Source: Pseudomonas rustica
Lineage (GTDB): Bacteria > Pseudomonadota > Gammaproteobacteria > Pseudomonadales > Pseudomonadaceae
DNA length: 64,000 bases
Assembly (NCBI RefSeq): GCF_018336155.1
Contig: NZ_JAGYHF010000001.1
Span: 496,001-560,000 of the forward strand
Direction of reading: 5' to 3'
Part shown: positions 16,730-26,065 of the stretch, in pieces
How positions within the stretch are numbered: position 1 is the first letter of the stretch
Layout of the letters: each line of letters begins with the position of its first letter
The notes under the pieces: generated by a model
Seen by the model: only the letters and a program-made list of their open reading frames with translations
The model's database searches: none
Told to the model about the DNA's origin: nothing
Program-made: the position numbers and the translations under genes

Positions 16730-17671
16730 CTAGTGATAAGGATGCTCGGGGCTGTCGATCGGGCTGACGCCATGCTCCCGCCACAACTGCCCATACCCCT
16801 GCACCAGAAACCCGCCACTCCTCGCCACCCATTGCTCGCGATTCGCGCGATAGACCTTGGGCAAGTCGTACCACGCCAGCCCCGGCAAATCATGATGCAC
16901 CAGATGAAAATTCAAATTAAGAAACAGCCAGCGCCACGGCCATCCGGCTTCGTTCAGCACCGTGCGCTGCTCCGGTTGCGCGTGCGGTCGATGTTCGTAG
17001 TAGGAGCGGATCATCGCAATCGACAGCGCCGGCACACTGATCAACAACAGGTAGTGCCACACCGGCAACACGCTGTAGCGCGCGATAAACCACAACATCA
17101 ACAGCGTGAACGCGCCATGGGTCAGCCACATCAGCCAGGCCTGGCGCTCACGGTTTTTCAGCCGCTGCAATTCTTCACTCGCCAACGCCAGCAAGCCCAG
17201 CGGCGCACCGATGGCGAAACGCCCGAGCACGGTTTTATTCAGCCAGTGCAGGCTGCGTTCAAACAGCGAACTGCCCTGCCAGCGCCCCCGCGTCAGGTAA
17301 CGGCTTTCCGGGTCAACACCGGGCACCGTCAGATCTTCATCGCGGTGATGCAGTAGATGGCTGTCGCGATACAGCGTGTACGGATACCACACGGCAAACG
17401 GCGCATAGCCGAGGATTTTATTGAAGCGAATCCAGGGCGTCGGATGGCCGTGGAGCAATTCGTGTTGCACCGACAGCCACAGCACCAGCAGCGGAATCAG
17501 CAGCACGGTACTTAAACCCCGTCCCAGCCAGTGGCTGTTCAACATGATTGCAAACCAGCCGCCATACACGCCGATCAACAACAGCCAGGTAGGCCAGTCG
17601 CTGCGAGCGGTAAAACGTTGGCGCAGGGTTTCGATGTGTTGACGGTGGGCGGCGTCGAAATAATGAGACAT
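16730..17671 (-). CDS. Membrane fatty acid desaturase
   Basis: A 313-residue integral-membrane di-iron desaturase. The three histidine boxes are visible: HELLHG near residue 70, HLLHH near 105 and HLVHH near 260, separated by hydrophobic segments (30-65, 170-200) in the usual topology. It would introduce a double bond into an acyl chain or a related lipid substrate at the inner membrane. Upstream in-frame codons exist to 17716 but the ATG at 17671 (MSHYFDAAH) fits family length. Exact substrate and regiospecificity cannot be read. Confidence 0.88.
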   Translation of the reverse strand: MSHYFDAAHRQHIETLRQRFTARSDWPTWLLLIGVYGGWFAIMLNSHWLGRGLSTVLLIPLLVLWLSVQHELLHGHPTPWIRFNKILGYAPFAVWYPYTLYRDSHLLHHRDEDLTVPGVDPESRYLTRGRWQGSSLFERSLHWLNKTVLGRFAIGAPLGLLALASEELQRLKNRERQAWLMWLTHGAFTLLMLWFIARYSVLPVWHYLLLISVPALSIAMIRSYYEHRPHAQPEQRTVLNEAGWPWRWLFLNLNFHLVHHDLPGLAWYDLPKVYRANREQWVARSGGFLVQGYGQLWREHGVSPIDSPEHPYH

Positions 17672-17748
17672 GGCGTTGCTCGCAGCGGGTTCCTTCCCTT
17701 TCTGTGCAACGACCACCGAGAATCTTGCAGATTATTTTGGATCAACAG

Positions 17749-17771
17749 GGAAGCCCGAGAACCGGGCTTCC
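17749..17771 (-). terminator. Hairpin after the 36-residue basic protein gene
   Basis: GGAAGCCCG / CGGGCTTCC stem with a 5-nt loop, 12 bp downstream of the small gene's stop codon. No strong T-tract follows, so termination is only suspected. Confidence 0.5.
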
Positions 17772-17782
17772 GAAAGGCGTGA

Positions 17783-17893
17783 TCAATGACCGAAAATATC
17801 GGTTTTCTTGGCCTTCTTCTCCGCGCGTTTTTCAATCGCGGTCTTGGCCGGTTTCTTCTTCGCGGCTTTCTTTGAATCCATACCTTTGGACAT
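17783..17893 (-). CDS. Small Lys/Ala-rich basic protein (36 residues)
   Basis: A short gene encoding MSKGMDSKKAAKKKPAKTAI followed by EKRAEKKAKKTDIFGH. Thirteen of 36 residues are lysine, giving a histone-H1-like or ribosome-associated composition. It has an ATG, a normal stop and a hairpin just downstream, and is flanked by divergent and co-directional genes without overlap. I recall similar tiny KA-rich proteins in other Pseudomonas, but no function. It could bind nucleic acid; that is inference from charge alone. Confidence 0.65.
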   Translation of the reverse strand: MSKGMDSKKAAKKKPAKTAIEKRAEKKAKKTDIFGH

Positions 17894-17995
17894 GATGCGT
17901 ACTCCACTCACAGGGGATGTGAGCTCAGGTATACACCTATCCAGACGCGCGCGTTCTTTTATAATCGCCGCGAAATCTACCGACAGTCAGAACCC

Positions 17996-18403
17996 ATGCC
18001 CGATACCCAATACAGCCTGCTCGACGCGTCTCTCTGGCCGTTGATGAACAAGTTTTACCGCAGCCACCAATCCTCGATGAAAGCCGTGCGTGATGCGCAA
18101 TTGTGGGTGGCGCGACGTGGGGAAATTGTTGCGGCGTTGTGCTTGCGACCGGTGGCGGGTGGGCATTGGTTGACCGGGTTGTTTGTTGATCCGGGGTGTC
18201 GGGATCAGGGGATTGCGGGGCAGTTGATCGCGGCGGCGGTTCAGGATGTGACGGAGCCGGTGTGGCTGTTCTGTCATCCGGATTTACGCGGGTTTTACGA
18301 GCGGCGCGGGTTCCGGTTTGATCCTGAATTGCCGCAGGCGATGGCGGAGCGATTGAGCCGGTATGCGCGGAGCAAGCCGATGATTGCGATGGGCCTGGGG
18401 TGA
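17996..18403 (+). CDS. GNAT family N-acetyltransferase
   Basis: A 135-residue compact GNAT. Motif A reads LTGLFVDPGCRDQGIAGQLI (residues 59-78) and the C-terminal motif is HPDLRGFYERRGFRFDP. No ribosome-binding site stands out before MPDTQYSLLD. It is divergent from the small basic protein gene and followed by a repeat pair. Substrate unknown. Confidence 0.85.
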   Translation: MPDTQYSLLDASLWPLMNKFYRSHQSSMKAVRDAQLWVARRGEIVAALCLRPVAGGHWLTGLFVDPGCRDQGIAGQLIAAAVQDVTEPVWLFCHPDLRGFYERRGFRFDPELPQAMAERLSRYARSKPMIAMGLG

Positions 18404-18404
18404 A

Positions 18405-18479
18405 GATCAAAAGATCGCAGCCTTCGGCAGCTCCTACAGGGATAGGTGTAGGAGCTGCCGAAGGCTGCGATCTTTTGAT
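18405..18479. repeat. Family A repeat pair, outward arrangement
   Basis: Two family A arms in the reverse order (GATC ends outside, TGTAGGAG ends inside), separated by about 9 bp, between convergent GNAT and deformylase genes. Confidence 0.9.
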
Positions 18480-18484
18480 TCTGG

Positions 18485-19024
18485 TTAATCGTCAGCTGTG
18501 GGATCGAGATCCGGGAACATCACTTCGGTAAAACCAAACTTGCTGAAATCGGTAATCCGCGAAGGGTACAACCGGCCGATCAGGTGATCGCACTCATGCT
18601 GCACCACCCGCGCATGAAAACCTGAAGCCACACGCATGATCGGCTCGCCCTTCGGATCAAAACCCTCGTAGCGAATCTGCTGATAACGATCCACCGCGCC
18701 GCGCAAACCCGGCACCGACAAACACCCTTCAAACCCCTCCTCCATCAACGGATTCAACGGCGTGATCAGCGGGTTGATCAGGATGGTCTGCGGCACGGCT
18801 TCAGCGTCCGGATAACGTTCGCTGTGCTCGAAACCAAAGATCACCAATTGCAGATCGACGCCGATCTGCGGCGCGGCCAGACCGACGCCGCCGACACTTT
18901 CCATGGTCTGGAACATGTCGTCGATCAGTTGCCACAGCTCAGGGCTGTTGAACATTTCCAGCGGCACTGGCGGGGCGATGCGCAGCAAGCGCTCGTCGCC
19001 CATTTTGAGGATTTCACGGATCAT
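18485..19024 (-). CDS. def: Peptide deformylase
   Basis: A 179-residue peptide deformylase removing the N-formyl group from nascent proteins. All three metal/active-site motifs are present: [11 protein letters not shown] (residues 46-56), EGCLSVPG (about 99-106) and QHECDHL (about 142-148). This def gene lies outside the usual def-fmt context, so it is probably an additional deformylase; the second motif EGCLS is canonical, supporting activity. Its ATG overlaps the stop of the upstream BrkB/YihY gene (ATGA), indicating translational coupling. Confidence 0.93.
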   Translation of the reverse strand: MIREILKMGDERLLRIAPPVPLEMFNSPELWQLIDDMFQTMESVGGVGLAAPQIGVDLQLVIFGFEHSERYPDAEAVPQTILINPLITPLNPLMEEGFEGCLSVPGLRGAVDRYQQIRYEGFDPKGEPIMRVASGFHARVVQHECDHLIGRLYPSRITDFSKFGFTEVMFPDLDPTADD

Positions 19025-19977
19025 GATGTGGCTTCGTCAGTGTCCGGCTTGAGCGAGTGATCGCGGCCCAGGCCCGAGACGTGTTGTTTGGGTTGTTCAT
19101 CGAGTTCGCCGGGGACTTTCTCGCCCTCGTCTTTGCCCTCGCTGGACATGTGCTCGATCACCGCATTCATCTCCGCGCCGAGCAGCAGCACCGCAGCGGA
19201 AATGTAGAAGTACAGCAAGAGCACGATGATCGCCCCGATGCTGCCATACATCGCGTTGTAGTTGGCGAAGGTTTTCACGTAGAACGCGAAACCCAACGAG
19301 GCGATGATCCACACCACCACGGCCAATACCGAGCCCGGAGTGATGAAACGGAATTCCTGTTTGACGTCCGGCATCACGTAGTAGATGAGGGCCACGGCAA
19401 CCATCATCAAAATCACGATCACCGGCCAGCGCGCGATCGTCCAGATGGTCACGATGACCTCTTCCAGCCCGACTTGCGCGGCGATCCAGCCCATGACTTG
19501 CGGGCCGAGCACCATCAGCGCGGCGGCCATCAGCAGCATGCCGGCGATGCCGACGGTGTAGACCACCGACAGTGGAAAGCGCTTCCAGATTGGTCGGCCT
19601 TCGACCACGTCATACGCCGCGTTCATCGCGCTCATCATCAGGCGCACGCCGGCAGACGCGGTGTAAAGGGCGATGACGATACCGACCGAGAGCAAGCCGC
19701 CCTTGGACTGCTGCAACTGGTCGATCACCGGGTTGACGGATTCCAGCGCCTGCGGCGGCAGCACAAGTTCCGATTGCAGGCGCAGCCAGGAGAAGAAGTC
19801 CGGCAGGTGCAGGAAACCGATCAGGGCGATCAGAAACAGGATGAACGGGAACAGCGAGAACAGCATCTGGTAGGCCAGTGCCGAGGCGTAGGTCGACATT
19901 TCGTCATCGACGAATTCAGTGACCGTGCGCACCATCACTCGGTGCAGGGGCAGACCTTTCATGTCTGGAAATATCAT
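19021..19977 (-). CDS. YihY/BrkB family inner-membrane protein
   Basis: A 318-residue integral-membrane protein of the YihY/UPF0761 (formerly BrkB, RNase BN misannotation) family. Six membrane segments are visible, near residues 32-55, 95-117, 135-160, 178-200, 212-235 and 245-268. Family motifs include [21 protein letters not shown] and [35 protein letters not shown] precedes the ATG at 19977. The C-terminal 50 residues are hydrophilic and acidic. It is coupled to the downstream def gene. Function is unknown; it is not a ribonuclease. Confidence 0.9.
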   Translation of the reverse strand: MIFPDMKGLPLHRVMVRTVTEFVDDEMSTYASALAYQMLFSLFPFILFLIALIGFLHLPDFFSWLRLQSELVLPPQALESVNPVIDQLQQSKGGLLSVGIVIALYTASAGVRLMMSAMNAAYDVVEGRPIWKRFPLSVVYTVGIAGMLLMAAALMVLGPQVMGWIAAQVGLEEVIVTIWTIARWPVIVILMMVAVALIYYVMPDVKQEFRFITPGSVLAVVVWIIASLGFAFYVKTFANYNAMYGSIGAIIVLLLYFYISAAVLLLGAEMNAVIEHMSSEGKDEGEKVPGELDEQPKQHVSGLGRDHSLKPDTDEATS

Positions 19978-20142
19978 TCGCGTCTCCTTTCGCCGCAATA
20001 CAGGTTTGAAGTCGTGGCGACTCAGGGGCCGTTTTTTACATCAAGGTAGCTTGTTTGGCGAACCTTGGTGGGTGTCAGCAGGATTTCGACACAAAAACGG
20101 CCATCCTTGGATGGCCGCTCGTGTCTTTCGTTCAAGGCTGGA

Positions 20143-20334
20143 TTACGCCTTGTCGACGCCTTTTTTGACAGCGTCCTTGGCTTTGCCGACCGCTTGCTGG
20201 GCTTCGCCTTTTTTCTCTTGGACTTTGCCTTCGGCCTGCAGCTTGGTGTTGTCAGTGGCTTTACCGACGCCTTGCTTGACGTTGCCGACCGCTTCGTTGG
20301 CCATGCCTTTTACTTTATCGCCTGTGCTACTCAT
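20143..20334 (-). CDS. CsbD-family stress protein
   Basis: A 63-residue, highly charged protein of the CsbD/YjbJ family (MSSTGDKVKGMANEAVGNVK). It consists of repeated AxGKxKxxxG-like helical units and is likely intrinsically flexible. Related proteins accumulate in general stress responses in many bacteria; the molecular function is unknown. A good AAGGAG ribosome-binding site lies before the ATG. Confidence 0.9.
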   Translation of the reverse strand: MSSTGDKVKGMANEAVGNVKQGVGKATDNTKLQAEGKVQEKKGEAQQAVGKAKDAVKKGVDKA

Positions 20335-20532
20335 GGTGTTTCTCCTTGGTGCAATTAGGGGGAAAAGTCAGTACGTAATGATTGACTGGCCGGCTTTGCG
20401 CCAAGTTTCATTTATTTTTCGCCGGATCATTTCGTCGCGACGAACAGGTTGGGCTTTATGTTTGCGTGCAATGCCCCGAGAATGCGCAACATAAGGGCGC
20501 CACGCGCCAGGAACCGATCCTGCAGGAATGTT

Positions 20533-20910
20533 ATGAAACTCGATAAAACGCTCGCCATCGCCCGTAGAAACAAGGAACTGGGCGGCGCCGTGCTCGGCAC
20601 CAACAATTGCCACTTCGCCGAACTGAACCGCAACCGCAACATCTGGTGGTTCGACCTGCCAGTGTCGCGCCTGGCGATTGGTCAGTACGAGTGGATTCAC
20701 CTGCTGATGCACACGCCGGCCACCGACGAACTGCTGCACCTGAAAGTGCCGACGGTGTTTCTGCGTGAAAAGCTCGAAGGGCTGGTGATTCGCAACGAAG
20801 GCAAGCGCAAAGCGGCGCTGAGCCTGGAATTGAGTGCAGACAAGGATTCGTATCTGCAGGACATGCGTCCGGCGGGGACTAATGTGAATTTCGCGCCGTT
20901 CCGTCAGTAG
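20533..20910 (+). CDS. Conserved hypothetical protein (125 aa)
   Basis: A soluble 125-residue protein. No family is recognised with confidence. It starts MKLDKTLAIARRNKELGGAV with AGGA 7 bp before the ATG; an in-frame ATG 28 codons upstream exists but lacks conservation-like sequence. Visible features: a Trp-rich centre (NIWWFDLPVSRLAIGQYEWIHLLM) and a predicted beta-rich C-terminal half with LREKLEGLVIRNEGKRKAALSLEL. It stands alone between csbD and a repeat. Confidence 0.75.
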   Translation: MKLDKTLAIARRNKELGGAVLGTNNCHFAELNRNRNIWWFDLPVSRLAIGQYEWIHLLMHTPATDELLHLKVPTVFLREKLEGLVIRNEGKRKAALSLELSADKDSYLQDMRPAGTNVNFAPFRQ

Positions 20911-20928
20911 GATCAGTGCCGCTCCCTT

Positions 20929-21075
20929 CCCCTCACCCTAGCCCTCTCCCAAGGGAGAGGGAACTGACCGAGGTGTTTGGGCGAGGTACGCCGACATGGG
21001 ATATCGAGTCGAACTCAGGTTTTGAACTGCACGCGATCGGCCCCCTCTCCTTCGGGAGAGGGCTGGGGTGAGGGG
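20929..21075. repeat. Paired inverted repeat (family F, CCCCTCACCCTAGCCCTCTCC)
   Basis: Two hairpin-forming units (CCCTCTCCCAAGGGAGAGGG and CCCCTCTCCTTCGGGAGAGG) in inverted orientation. The second copy in the window (58753-58960) runs into the alkA gene. Confidence 0.88.
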
Positions 21076-21114
21076 CAGGTTCAACGCATAACCCAAGCCA
21101 TGCTCCGCACCAAC

Positions 21115-21147
21115 AAAAAGCCCCGCATCTGCGGGGCTTTGTGTTTT
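21115..21147. terminator. Intrinsic terminator of fadD1
   Basis: Stem GCCCCGCA/TGCGGGGC with flanking A5 on the left; on the minus strand it follows fadD1 and gives a T-tract. Confidence 0.85.
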
Positions 21148-22843
21148 AGGCGGCAGACTTGGCCTTGATCTTCTTCAGCTCTTCATCGCGCAGTTCGCGG
21201 CGCAGGATCTTGCCGACGTTGGTGGTCGGCAGTGCATCGCGGAACTCGACCGAACGCGGCACCTTGTAACCGGTGACGTTGGCGCGCATGTGTTCCATCA
21301 CCGTTTCCTTGGTCAGCGTCACGCCCGGTTTGGCGACGATGAAAATCTTGATCGCTTCGCCCGACTTCTCGTCCGGGATGCCAATGGCCGCGCACTGCAA
21401 CACGCCCGGCAGGGTCGCCAGCACGTCTTCCAGTTCGTTCGGATAAACGTTGAAACCAGAGACCAGAATCATGTCTTTCTTGCGATCGACAATGCGCATG
21501 TAGCCGTCCGGCTGGATCAGCGCGATGTCGCCGGTTTTCAGCCAACCGTCGCTGTCGAGCATCTCATCGGTAGCTTCCTGACGCTGCCAGTAGCCCTTCA
21601 TCACTTGCGGGCCCTTGACGCACAGTTCGCCGATTTCGCCCATTGGCTGCTCGACACCGGCATCGTCGATGACTTTGCACAGGGTCGATGGCACTGGGAT
21701 GCCGATGGTGCCGATCTGGATGTGCTGGATCGGATTCACCGTGGCGACCGGGCTGGTTTCGGTCATGCCGTAACCTTCGCAAATCGAGCAACCGGTCACC
21801 GCTTTCCAGCGCTCAGCCGCGGCCAGTTGCAGGGCCATGCCGCCCGACAAAGTCACTTTCAGTGCCGAGAAGTCCAGTTTGCGGAAACCTTCGTTGTTGC
21901 ACAGCGCCACGAACAGCGTGTTGAGGCCAACGAAACCGCTGAACTTCCACTTCGACAGTTCCTTGACCATTGCCGGCAGGTCGCGCGGGTTGCTGATCAG
22001 GATGTTGTGGTTGCCGATCAGCATCATCGCCATGCAATGAAAGGTGAACGCATAGATGTGGTACAGCGGCAGCGGCGTGATCAGAATCTCGCAACCTTCA
22101 TTGAGGTTCGAGCCCATCAGCGCCTTGCATTGCAGCATGTTGGCGACGAGGTTGCGGTGGGTGAGCATCGCGCCCTTGGCCACGCCGGTGGTGCCGCCGG
22201 TGTATTGCAGCACCGCGACATCGCCGCTGTGCGGGTTGGCTTCGGCCACAGGCTGGCCTTGGCCTTTGCTCAATGCGTCGTTGAACTTGATGGCTTTCGG
22301 CAGGTGATAAGCCGGCACCATTTTCTTCACGTACTTGATGACGCTGTTGATCAGCAGGCGTTTGACCGGCGGCAACAGGTCGGCGACTTCGGTAACGAAA
22401 ACGTGTTTGACGCCGGTTTTCGGCACCACGGTTTCGGCCAGGTGCGCCATGTTCGCCAGGCAAACAAGGGCTTTGGCACCGGAGTCGTTGAATTGGTGTT
22501 CCATTTCCCGCGCTGTGTACAGCGGGTTGGTGTTGACCACGATCAGCCCGGCACGGATGGCACCGAAGACGGCCACCGGGTACTGCAGAACGTTGGGCAG
22601 TTGCACGGCGATTCGATCACCGGGCTGCAAGTCGGTATGCTGTTGCAGATACGCGGCAAACGCACCGGACAATTCGTACAGTTCACCGTAGGTGATTGTC
22701 TTGCCCAGGTTGCTGAAAGCCGGTTTGTTGGCGAAGCGTTGGCAGGACTGCTTCAACACTGCCTGAATATTCGGGTACTCATCTGGATTGATGTCGGCAG
22801 CAATTCCAGCGGGGTACTTATCCTTCCAAAAGTCTTCGTTCAT
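21146..22843 (-). CDS. fadD1: Long-chain acyl-CoA synthetase FadD1
   Basis: A 565-residue long-chain fatty acid:CoA ligase activating fatty acids for beta-oxidation. Adenylate-forming motifs are visible: LQYTGGTTGVAKGAMLTH (P-loop, about residue 210), the linker EGYGMTETSPVATVNP, the motif DGWLKTGDIALIQPDGYMRI and the C-terminal catalytic lysine in NVGKILRRELRDEE. It is downstream of a second ligase gene on the same strand with a 347-bp gap, matching the tandem fadD1-fadD2 of P. aeruginosa and P. putida. Start at MNEDFWKDKY has GAGGAGTGGG-type sequence upstream. Confidence 0.95.
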   Translation of the reverse strand: MNEDFWKDKYPAGIAADINPDEYPNIQAVLKQSCQRFANKPAFSNLGKTITYGELYELSGAFAAYLQQHTDLQPGDRIAVQLPNVLQYPVAVFGAIRAGLIVVNTNPLYTAREMEHQFNDSGAKALVCLANMAHLAETVVPKTGVKHVFVTEVADLLPPVKRLLINSVIKYVKKMVPAYHLPKAIKFNDALSKGQGQPVAEANPHSGDVAVLQYTGGTTGVAKGAMLTHRNLVANMLQCKALMGSNLNEGCEILITPLPLYHIYAFTFHCMAMMLIGNHNILISNPRDLPAMVKELSKWKFSGFVGLNTLFVALCNNEGFRKLDFSALKVTLSGGMALQLAAAERWKAVTGCSICEGYGMTETSPVATVNPIQHIQIGTIGIPVPSTLCKVIDDAGVEQPMGEIGELCVKGPQVMKGYWQRQEATDEMLDSDGWLKTGDIALIQPDGYMRIVDRKKDMILVSGFNVYPNELEDVLATLPGVLQCAAIGIPDEKSGEAIKIFIVAKPGVTLTKETVMEHMRANVTGYKVPRSVEFRDALPTTNVGKILRRELRDEELKKIKAKSAA

Positions 22844-23190
22844 GGAAGCCCACTCCTCAGCAACGCGAATTCTTCACCGCATTTGATGCGATTATTATTG
22901 GTGTGTGTTTTGTATTGGTGAATCTGGCTTTTTGATAGGCCGAGAAGTCACAAAGCGCGCCGAGAGTAGCAGCTTTGCCGAGGGTCGACTAGAGCCAAAA
23001 GCGGCCCATACAGTCATATTTATGACTCAAGACTTGCTAACAGTCATTTTAGAGCAAAAATCCTAGAACACCTTAAAAGTCCCGTAAAACGGGGGATTCA
23101 AAGCAAAAGATCGCAGCCTTCGGCAGCTCCTACATGGAATGCGTTTCCAGTAGGAGCTGCCGAAGGCTGCGATCTTTTTGTTTTCAGGCG
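22844..23190. other. 347-bp intergenic region between fadD2 and fadD1
   Basis: Contains the fadD1 upstream region and a family A repeat pair (23104-23179) next to the fadD2 stop. An AT-rich stretch (22880-22930, 23000-23060) could hold the fadD1 promoter. I did not find a clear PsrA-type GAAAC-N4-GTTTC palindrome. No coding sequence. Confidence 0.6.
23104..23179. repeat. Family A repeat pair, outward arrangement
   Basis: CAAAAGATCGCAGCCTTCGG ... then TAGGAGCTGCCGAAGGCTGC; GATC ends face outward, as at 18405. Confidence 0.9.
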
Positions 23191-24879
23191 TTAAGCGATA
23201 TCGCGCAACTCACGGCGCAGAATTTTCCCGACCGGCGTCATCGGCAACGACTCGCGCAGCACAATGTGCTTCGGCACTTTGTACGCGGTGAAATTCTCTT
23301 TGCAGTACGCCTTCAGCTCTTCCAGGCTGACGCCGGTTTCCCGCGCCACCACAAACAGCTTCACCGCCTCGCCCGAACGCTCGTCCGGCACACCGATCAC
23401 CGCGCAGTTGGCAACTTTCGGGTGGGCCATCACCACGTCTTCGATCTCGTTCGGGTACACGTTGAAACCGGAGACGATGATCATGTCCTTCTTGCGATCG
23501 ACGATACGCACGAAACCGTCCGGATCGATTACCGCGATGTCGCCGGATTTGAACCAGCCTTCAGCATCCAGCACTTCGGCGGTGGCCTCAGGTTTGTTCC
23601 AGTAACCTTTCATGATCTGCGGGCCTTTGATGCACAGTTCGCCGCGCTCGCCCATTGGCTGCTCGACGCCATCATCGTTGATCACTTTCAACAACGTGCC
23701 CGGCACCGGCAAACCGACCGTGCCCAGGCGCGATTGATCGCCGTACGGGTTGGTGCAGGCCACCGGCGAGGTTTCGGTCAGGCCGTAGCCTTCGGTGATG
23801 CGGCAACCGGTCATCTGCTCCCAACGCTCGGCGGTGGCTTTGACCAGTGCGGTGCCGCCGGAGTTGGTGAGTTTCAGGCTGGAGAAATCCAGGGTCTTGA
23901 AATCCGGGTGATCCATCAGCGCAACGAACAGTGTGTTCAGCCCCAGCAACGCCGAGAAACGCCAGTTCTTCAGCTCTTTGATGAACCCGGCAATGTCGCG
24001 CGGATTGCTGATCAATACGTTGTGGTTGCCCGAGACCATCATGCACATGCAATTCGCGGTGAACGCATAGATGTGGTACAGCGGCAGCGGCGCGATCATC
24101 ACCTCCTGACCTTCGCGCAGCAGTGGCTGACCGTCCGGCCCGAGCTGCGCCAGACACGCGCGCACTTGCTGCATGTTCGCCACCAGATTGCCGTGGGTGA
24201 GCATCGCGCCCTTGGCCAGACCGGTGGTGCCGCCGGTGTATTGCAGCACGGCAATATCGTCGAGGCTGACCTTCAACGGCTTGATGCCCAAGCCCCGACC
24301 CATGCGCAGCGCACTCTTGAAGGAGATCGCCTGCGGCAGCGAATACGCCGGCACCATTTTTTTCACTTTGCTGACCACGGTGTTGATCAGCCAGCCTTTG
24401 GCGGTAGGCATCAAGTCGCCCATCTTCGCTTCGATCAGGTATTGAATGTCAGTGTCGGGCAGCACTTCCTGGACTTTCTGGTCGAACATGTTCAGGTACA
24501 CCAACGCACGTGCGCCGGAATCCTTGAACTGGTGACGCATTTCCCGCGCGGTGTACAGCGGGTTGGTGTTGACCACGATCAGCCCGGCGCGCAAGGCACC
24601 GAACACGGCAATCGGGTAATGCAGGACATTGGGCATCTGCACGGCGATGCGATCGCCCGGTACCAGATCGGTGTGCGCTTGCAGGTAACCGGCGAAAGCG
24701 GCGCTCTGACGTTCGAGCTCGGCGTAGGTCAGGGTCACGCCCATGTTGCTGAATGCCGGGCGATCCGCGAACTTCTTGCAGGAGCGCTCAAACACCTCGA
24801 TCACCGACTTGAACTCACCCATGTCGATGTCCAGCGGTACGCCGGCCGGGCGTTTGTCGTTCCAGAAATCAGGTTGCAT
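23191..24879 (-). CDS. fadD2: Long-chain acyl-CoA synthetase FadD2
   Basis: A 562-residue paralogue of FadD1 with the same architecture: LQYTGGTTGLAKGAMLTHGN, ITEGYGLTETSPVACTNP, EGWFKSGDIAVIDPDGFVRI and the lysine in TPVGKILRRELRDIA. The start is the ATG at 24879 with AGAGGA upstream; the mRNA between the ribosome-binding site and the ATG reads AAGAACAA, matching the AAnAAnAA pattern bound by Hfq/Crc. In P. aeruginosa FadD1 and FadD2 differ in chain-length preference; which applies here cannot be told. It is divergent from the hydrolase-MaoC pair. Confidence 0.95.
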   Translation of the reverse strand: MQPDFWNDKRPAGVPLDIDMGEFKSVIEVFERSCKKFADRPAFSNMGVTLTYAELERQSAAFAGYLQAHTDLVPGDRIAVQMPNVLHYPIAVFGALRAGLIVVNTNPLYTAREMRHQFKDSGARALVYLNMFDQKVQEVLPDTDIQYLIEAKMGDLMPTAKGWLINTVVSKVKKMVPAYSLPQAISFKSALRMGRGLGIKPLKVSLDDIAVLQYTGGTTGLAKGAMLTHGNLVANMQQVRACLAQLGPDGQPLLREGQEVMIAPLPLYHIYAFTANCMCMMVSGNHNVLISNPRDIAGFIKELKNWRFSALLGLNTLFVALMDHPDFKTLDFSSLKLTNSGGTALVKATAERWEQMTGCRITEGYGLTETSPVACTNPYGDQSRLGTVGLPVPGTLLKVINDDGVEQPMGERGELCIKGPQIMKGYWNKPEATAEVLDAEGWFKSGDIAVIDPDGFVRIVDRKKDMIIVSGFNVYPNEIEDVVMAHPKVANCAVIGVPDERSGEAVKLFVVARETGVSLEELKAYCKENFTAYKVPKHIVLRESLPMTPVGKILRRELRDIA

Positions 24880-25078
24880 TGTTCTTGTCCTCTTTACCTG
24901 AGCCGATCCGGGCCGCTTTCTGTCATTTCTGAAAAAGCGGAGCTTCACGGACACTAGCAGTTATGGCCATTGAGGCAAATACGGGCAAAGCCGTCATTGA
25001 TCGTGTGAATCTTCCTGCCGTGGCGTGGGCTGATCAGACGCGCTATACAATGTTCCGACTCTGAGCAAAGGAATCGCC

Positions 25079-26023
25079 ATGATCCACCACCCCCTATGGC
25101 TGGACGCGAGTGACCGCAGCCGCCTGTTCGTCAACCAATGGCTGCCCGCCGCGCCGTTGAAAGCGGTGATCCTGCTGGCCCACGGCATGGCCGAACACAG
25201 CGGCCGCTATGCCCGTTTGGCCGACACGTTTTGCGACAAAGGTTATGGCGTTTACGCGCCGGATTTGCGCGGACATGGCAAAACTGCCGAACACGGTACG
25301 CTCGGACATTTCGCCGACGACGATGGCTGGTGCAAGGTGCTGGGTGATTTGGCGAGCCTCAATCAACACATCGGCCAGCAGCACCCCGGCGTGCCGATCA
25401 TCCTGCTCGGCCACAGCATGGGCAGCTACCTCGCACAGGCCTATCTGCTGCACCACAGCGCCAGTTTGCAGGGGGCGATTCTCAGCGGTTCGAACTTCCA
25501 GCCGGTGGCGCTTTATGGCGCGGCACAGCAGATCGCCCGACTGGAAAAACTGCGTCAGGGCGGCAAGGGGCGCAGTGCGCTGATCGAGTGGTTGTCGTTC
25601 GGCTCATTCAACAAAAAATTCAAACCGGTGCGCACGCCGTTCGACTGGCTCAGCCGCGATCCGGTCGAAGTCGATCTATACGCCAACGACCCATTGTGTG
25701 GCTTTCGCTGCACCAATCAGCTATGGATCGACTTGCTCGGCGGCTTGCAGCAAATCAGCAAAGCGTCCAATCTCGCCCAGATCAACCCGGGCCTGCCGTT
25801 GCTGGTGATTGGCGGCGAATGTGATCCGGTGAGTGAAGGCAAGCGTCTGACTGATCTGGCCAACGCTTTGCGCTCGGCCGGCAGCCAGAACCTGCAACTG
25901 CAGATCTACCCGCAGGCGCGGCACGAATTGTTCAACGAAACCAATCGCGATGAGGTGATTGCCGATGTGCTGGCCTGGATTGATCAGGTGCTCAGCCATC
26001 CGCGCCCGCAACGCAGCGAATAA
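25079..26023 (+). CDS. Alpha/beta hydrolase (monoacylglycerol lipase / lysophospholipase-like)
   Basis: A 314-residue serine hydrolase of the monoglyceride-lipase/PldB type. The nucleophile elbow is GHSMGS near residue 110; the oxyanion region is LLAHGMAEHSGRYARLAD; the catalytic Asp is probably in GECDPVSE (around 247) and the His in PQARHELFNE (about 280). GCAAAGGAATCGCC precedes the ATG. It is followed about 40 bp later by a MaoC-type gene and is divergent from fadD2, the same order as PA3301-PA3302 beside fadD1-fadD2 in P. aeruginosa. Likely releases fatty acids from glycerolipids for activation by the FadDs. Confidence 0.9.
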   Translation: MIHHPLWLDASDRSRLFVNQWLPAAPLKAVILLAHGMAEHSGRYARLADTFCDKGYGVYAPDLRGHGKTAEHGTLGHFADDDGWCKVLGDLASLNQHIGQQHPGVPIILLGHSMGSYLAQAYLLHHSASLQGAILSGSNFQPVALYGAAQQIARLEKLRQGGKGRSALIEWLSFGSFNKKFKPVRTPFDWLSRDPVEVDLYANDPLCGFRCTNQLWIDLLGGLQQISKASNLAQINPGLPLLVIGGECDPVSEGKRLTDLANALRSAGSQNLQLQIYPQARHELFNETNRDEVIADVLAWIDQVLSHPRPQRSE

Positions 26024-26065
26024 TTTTTTGTGGATTTATTTAATCCGTCACAGGAATCAAGACCG

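Noticed and set aside
20335..20440. AlgU or sigma-54 promoter for csbD
   Set aside because: GAAACTT-N17-TCAAT and TGGCGCAAAGCCGGCC are each only partial matches; neither meets the standard used for the two accepted sigma-54 sites.
22844..25078. PsrA operators at the fadD genes
   Set aside because: Looked for GAAAC-N4-GTTTC-type palindromes upstream of both genes and found none convincing.
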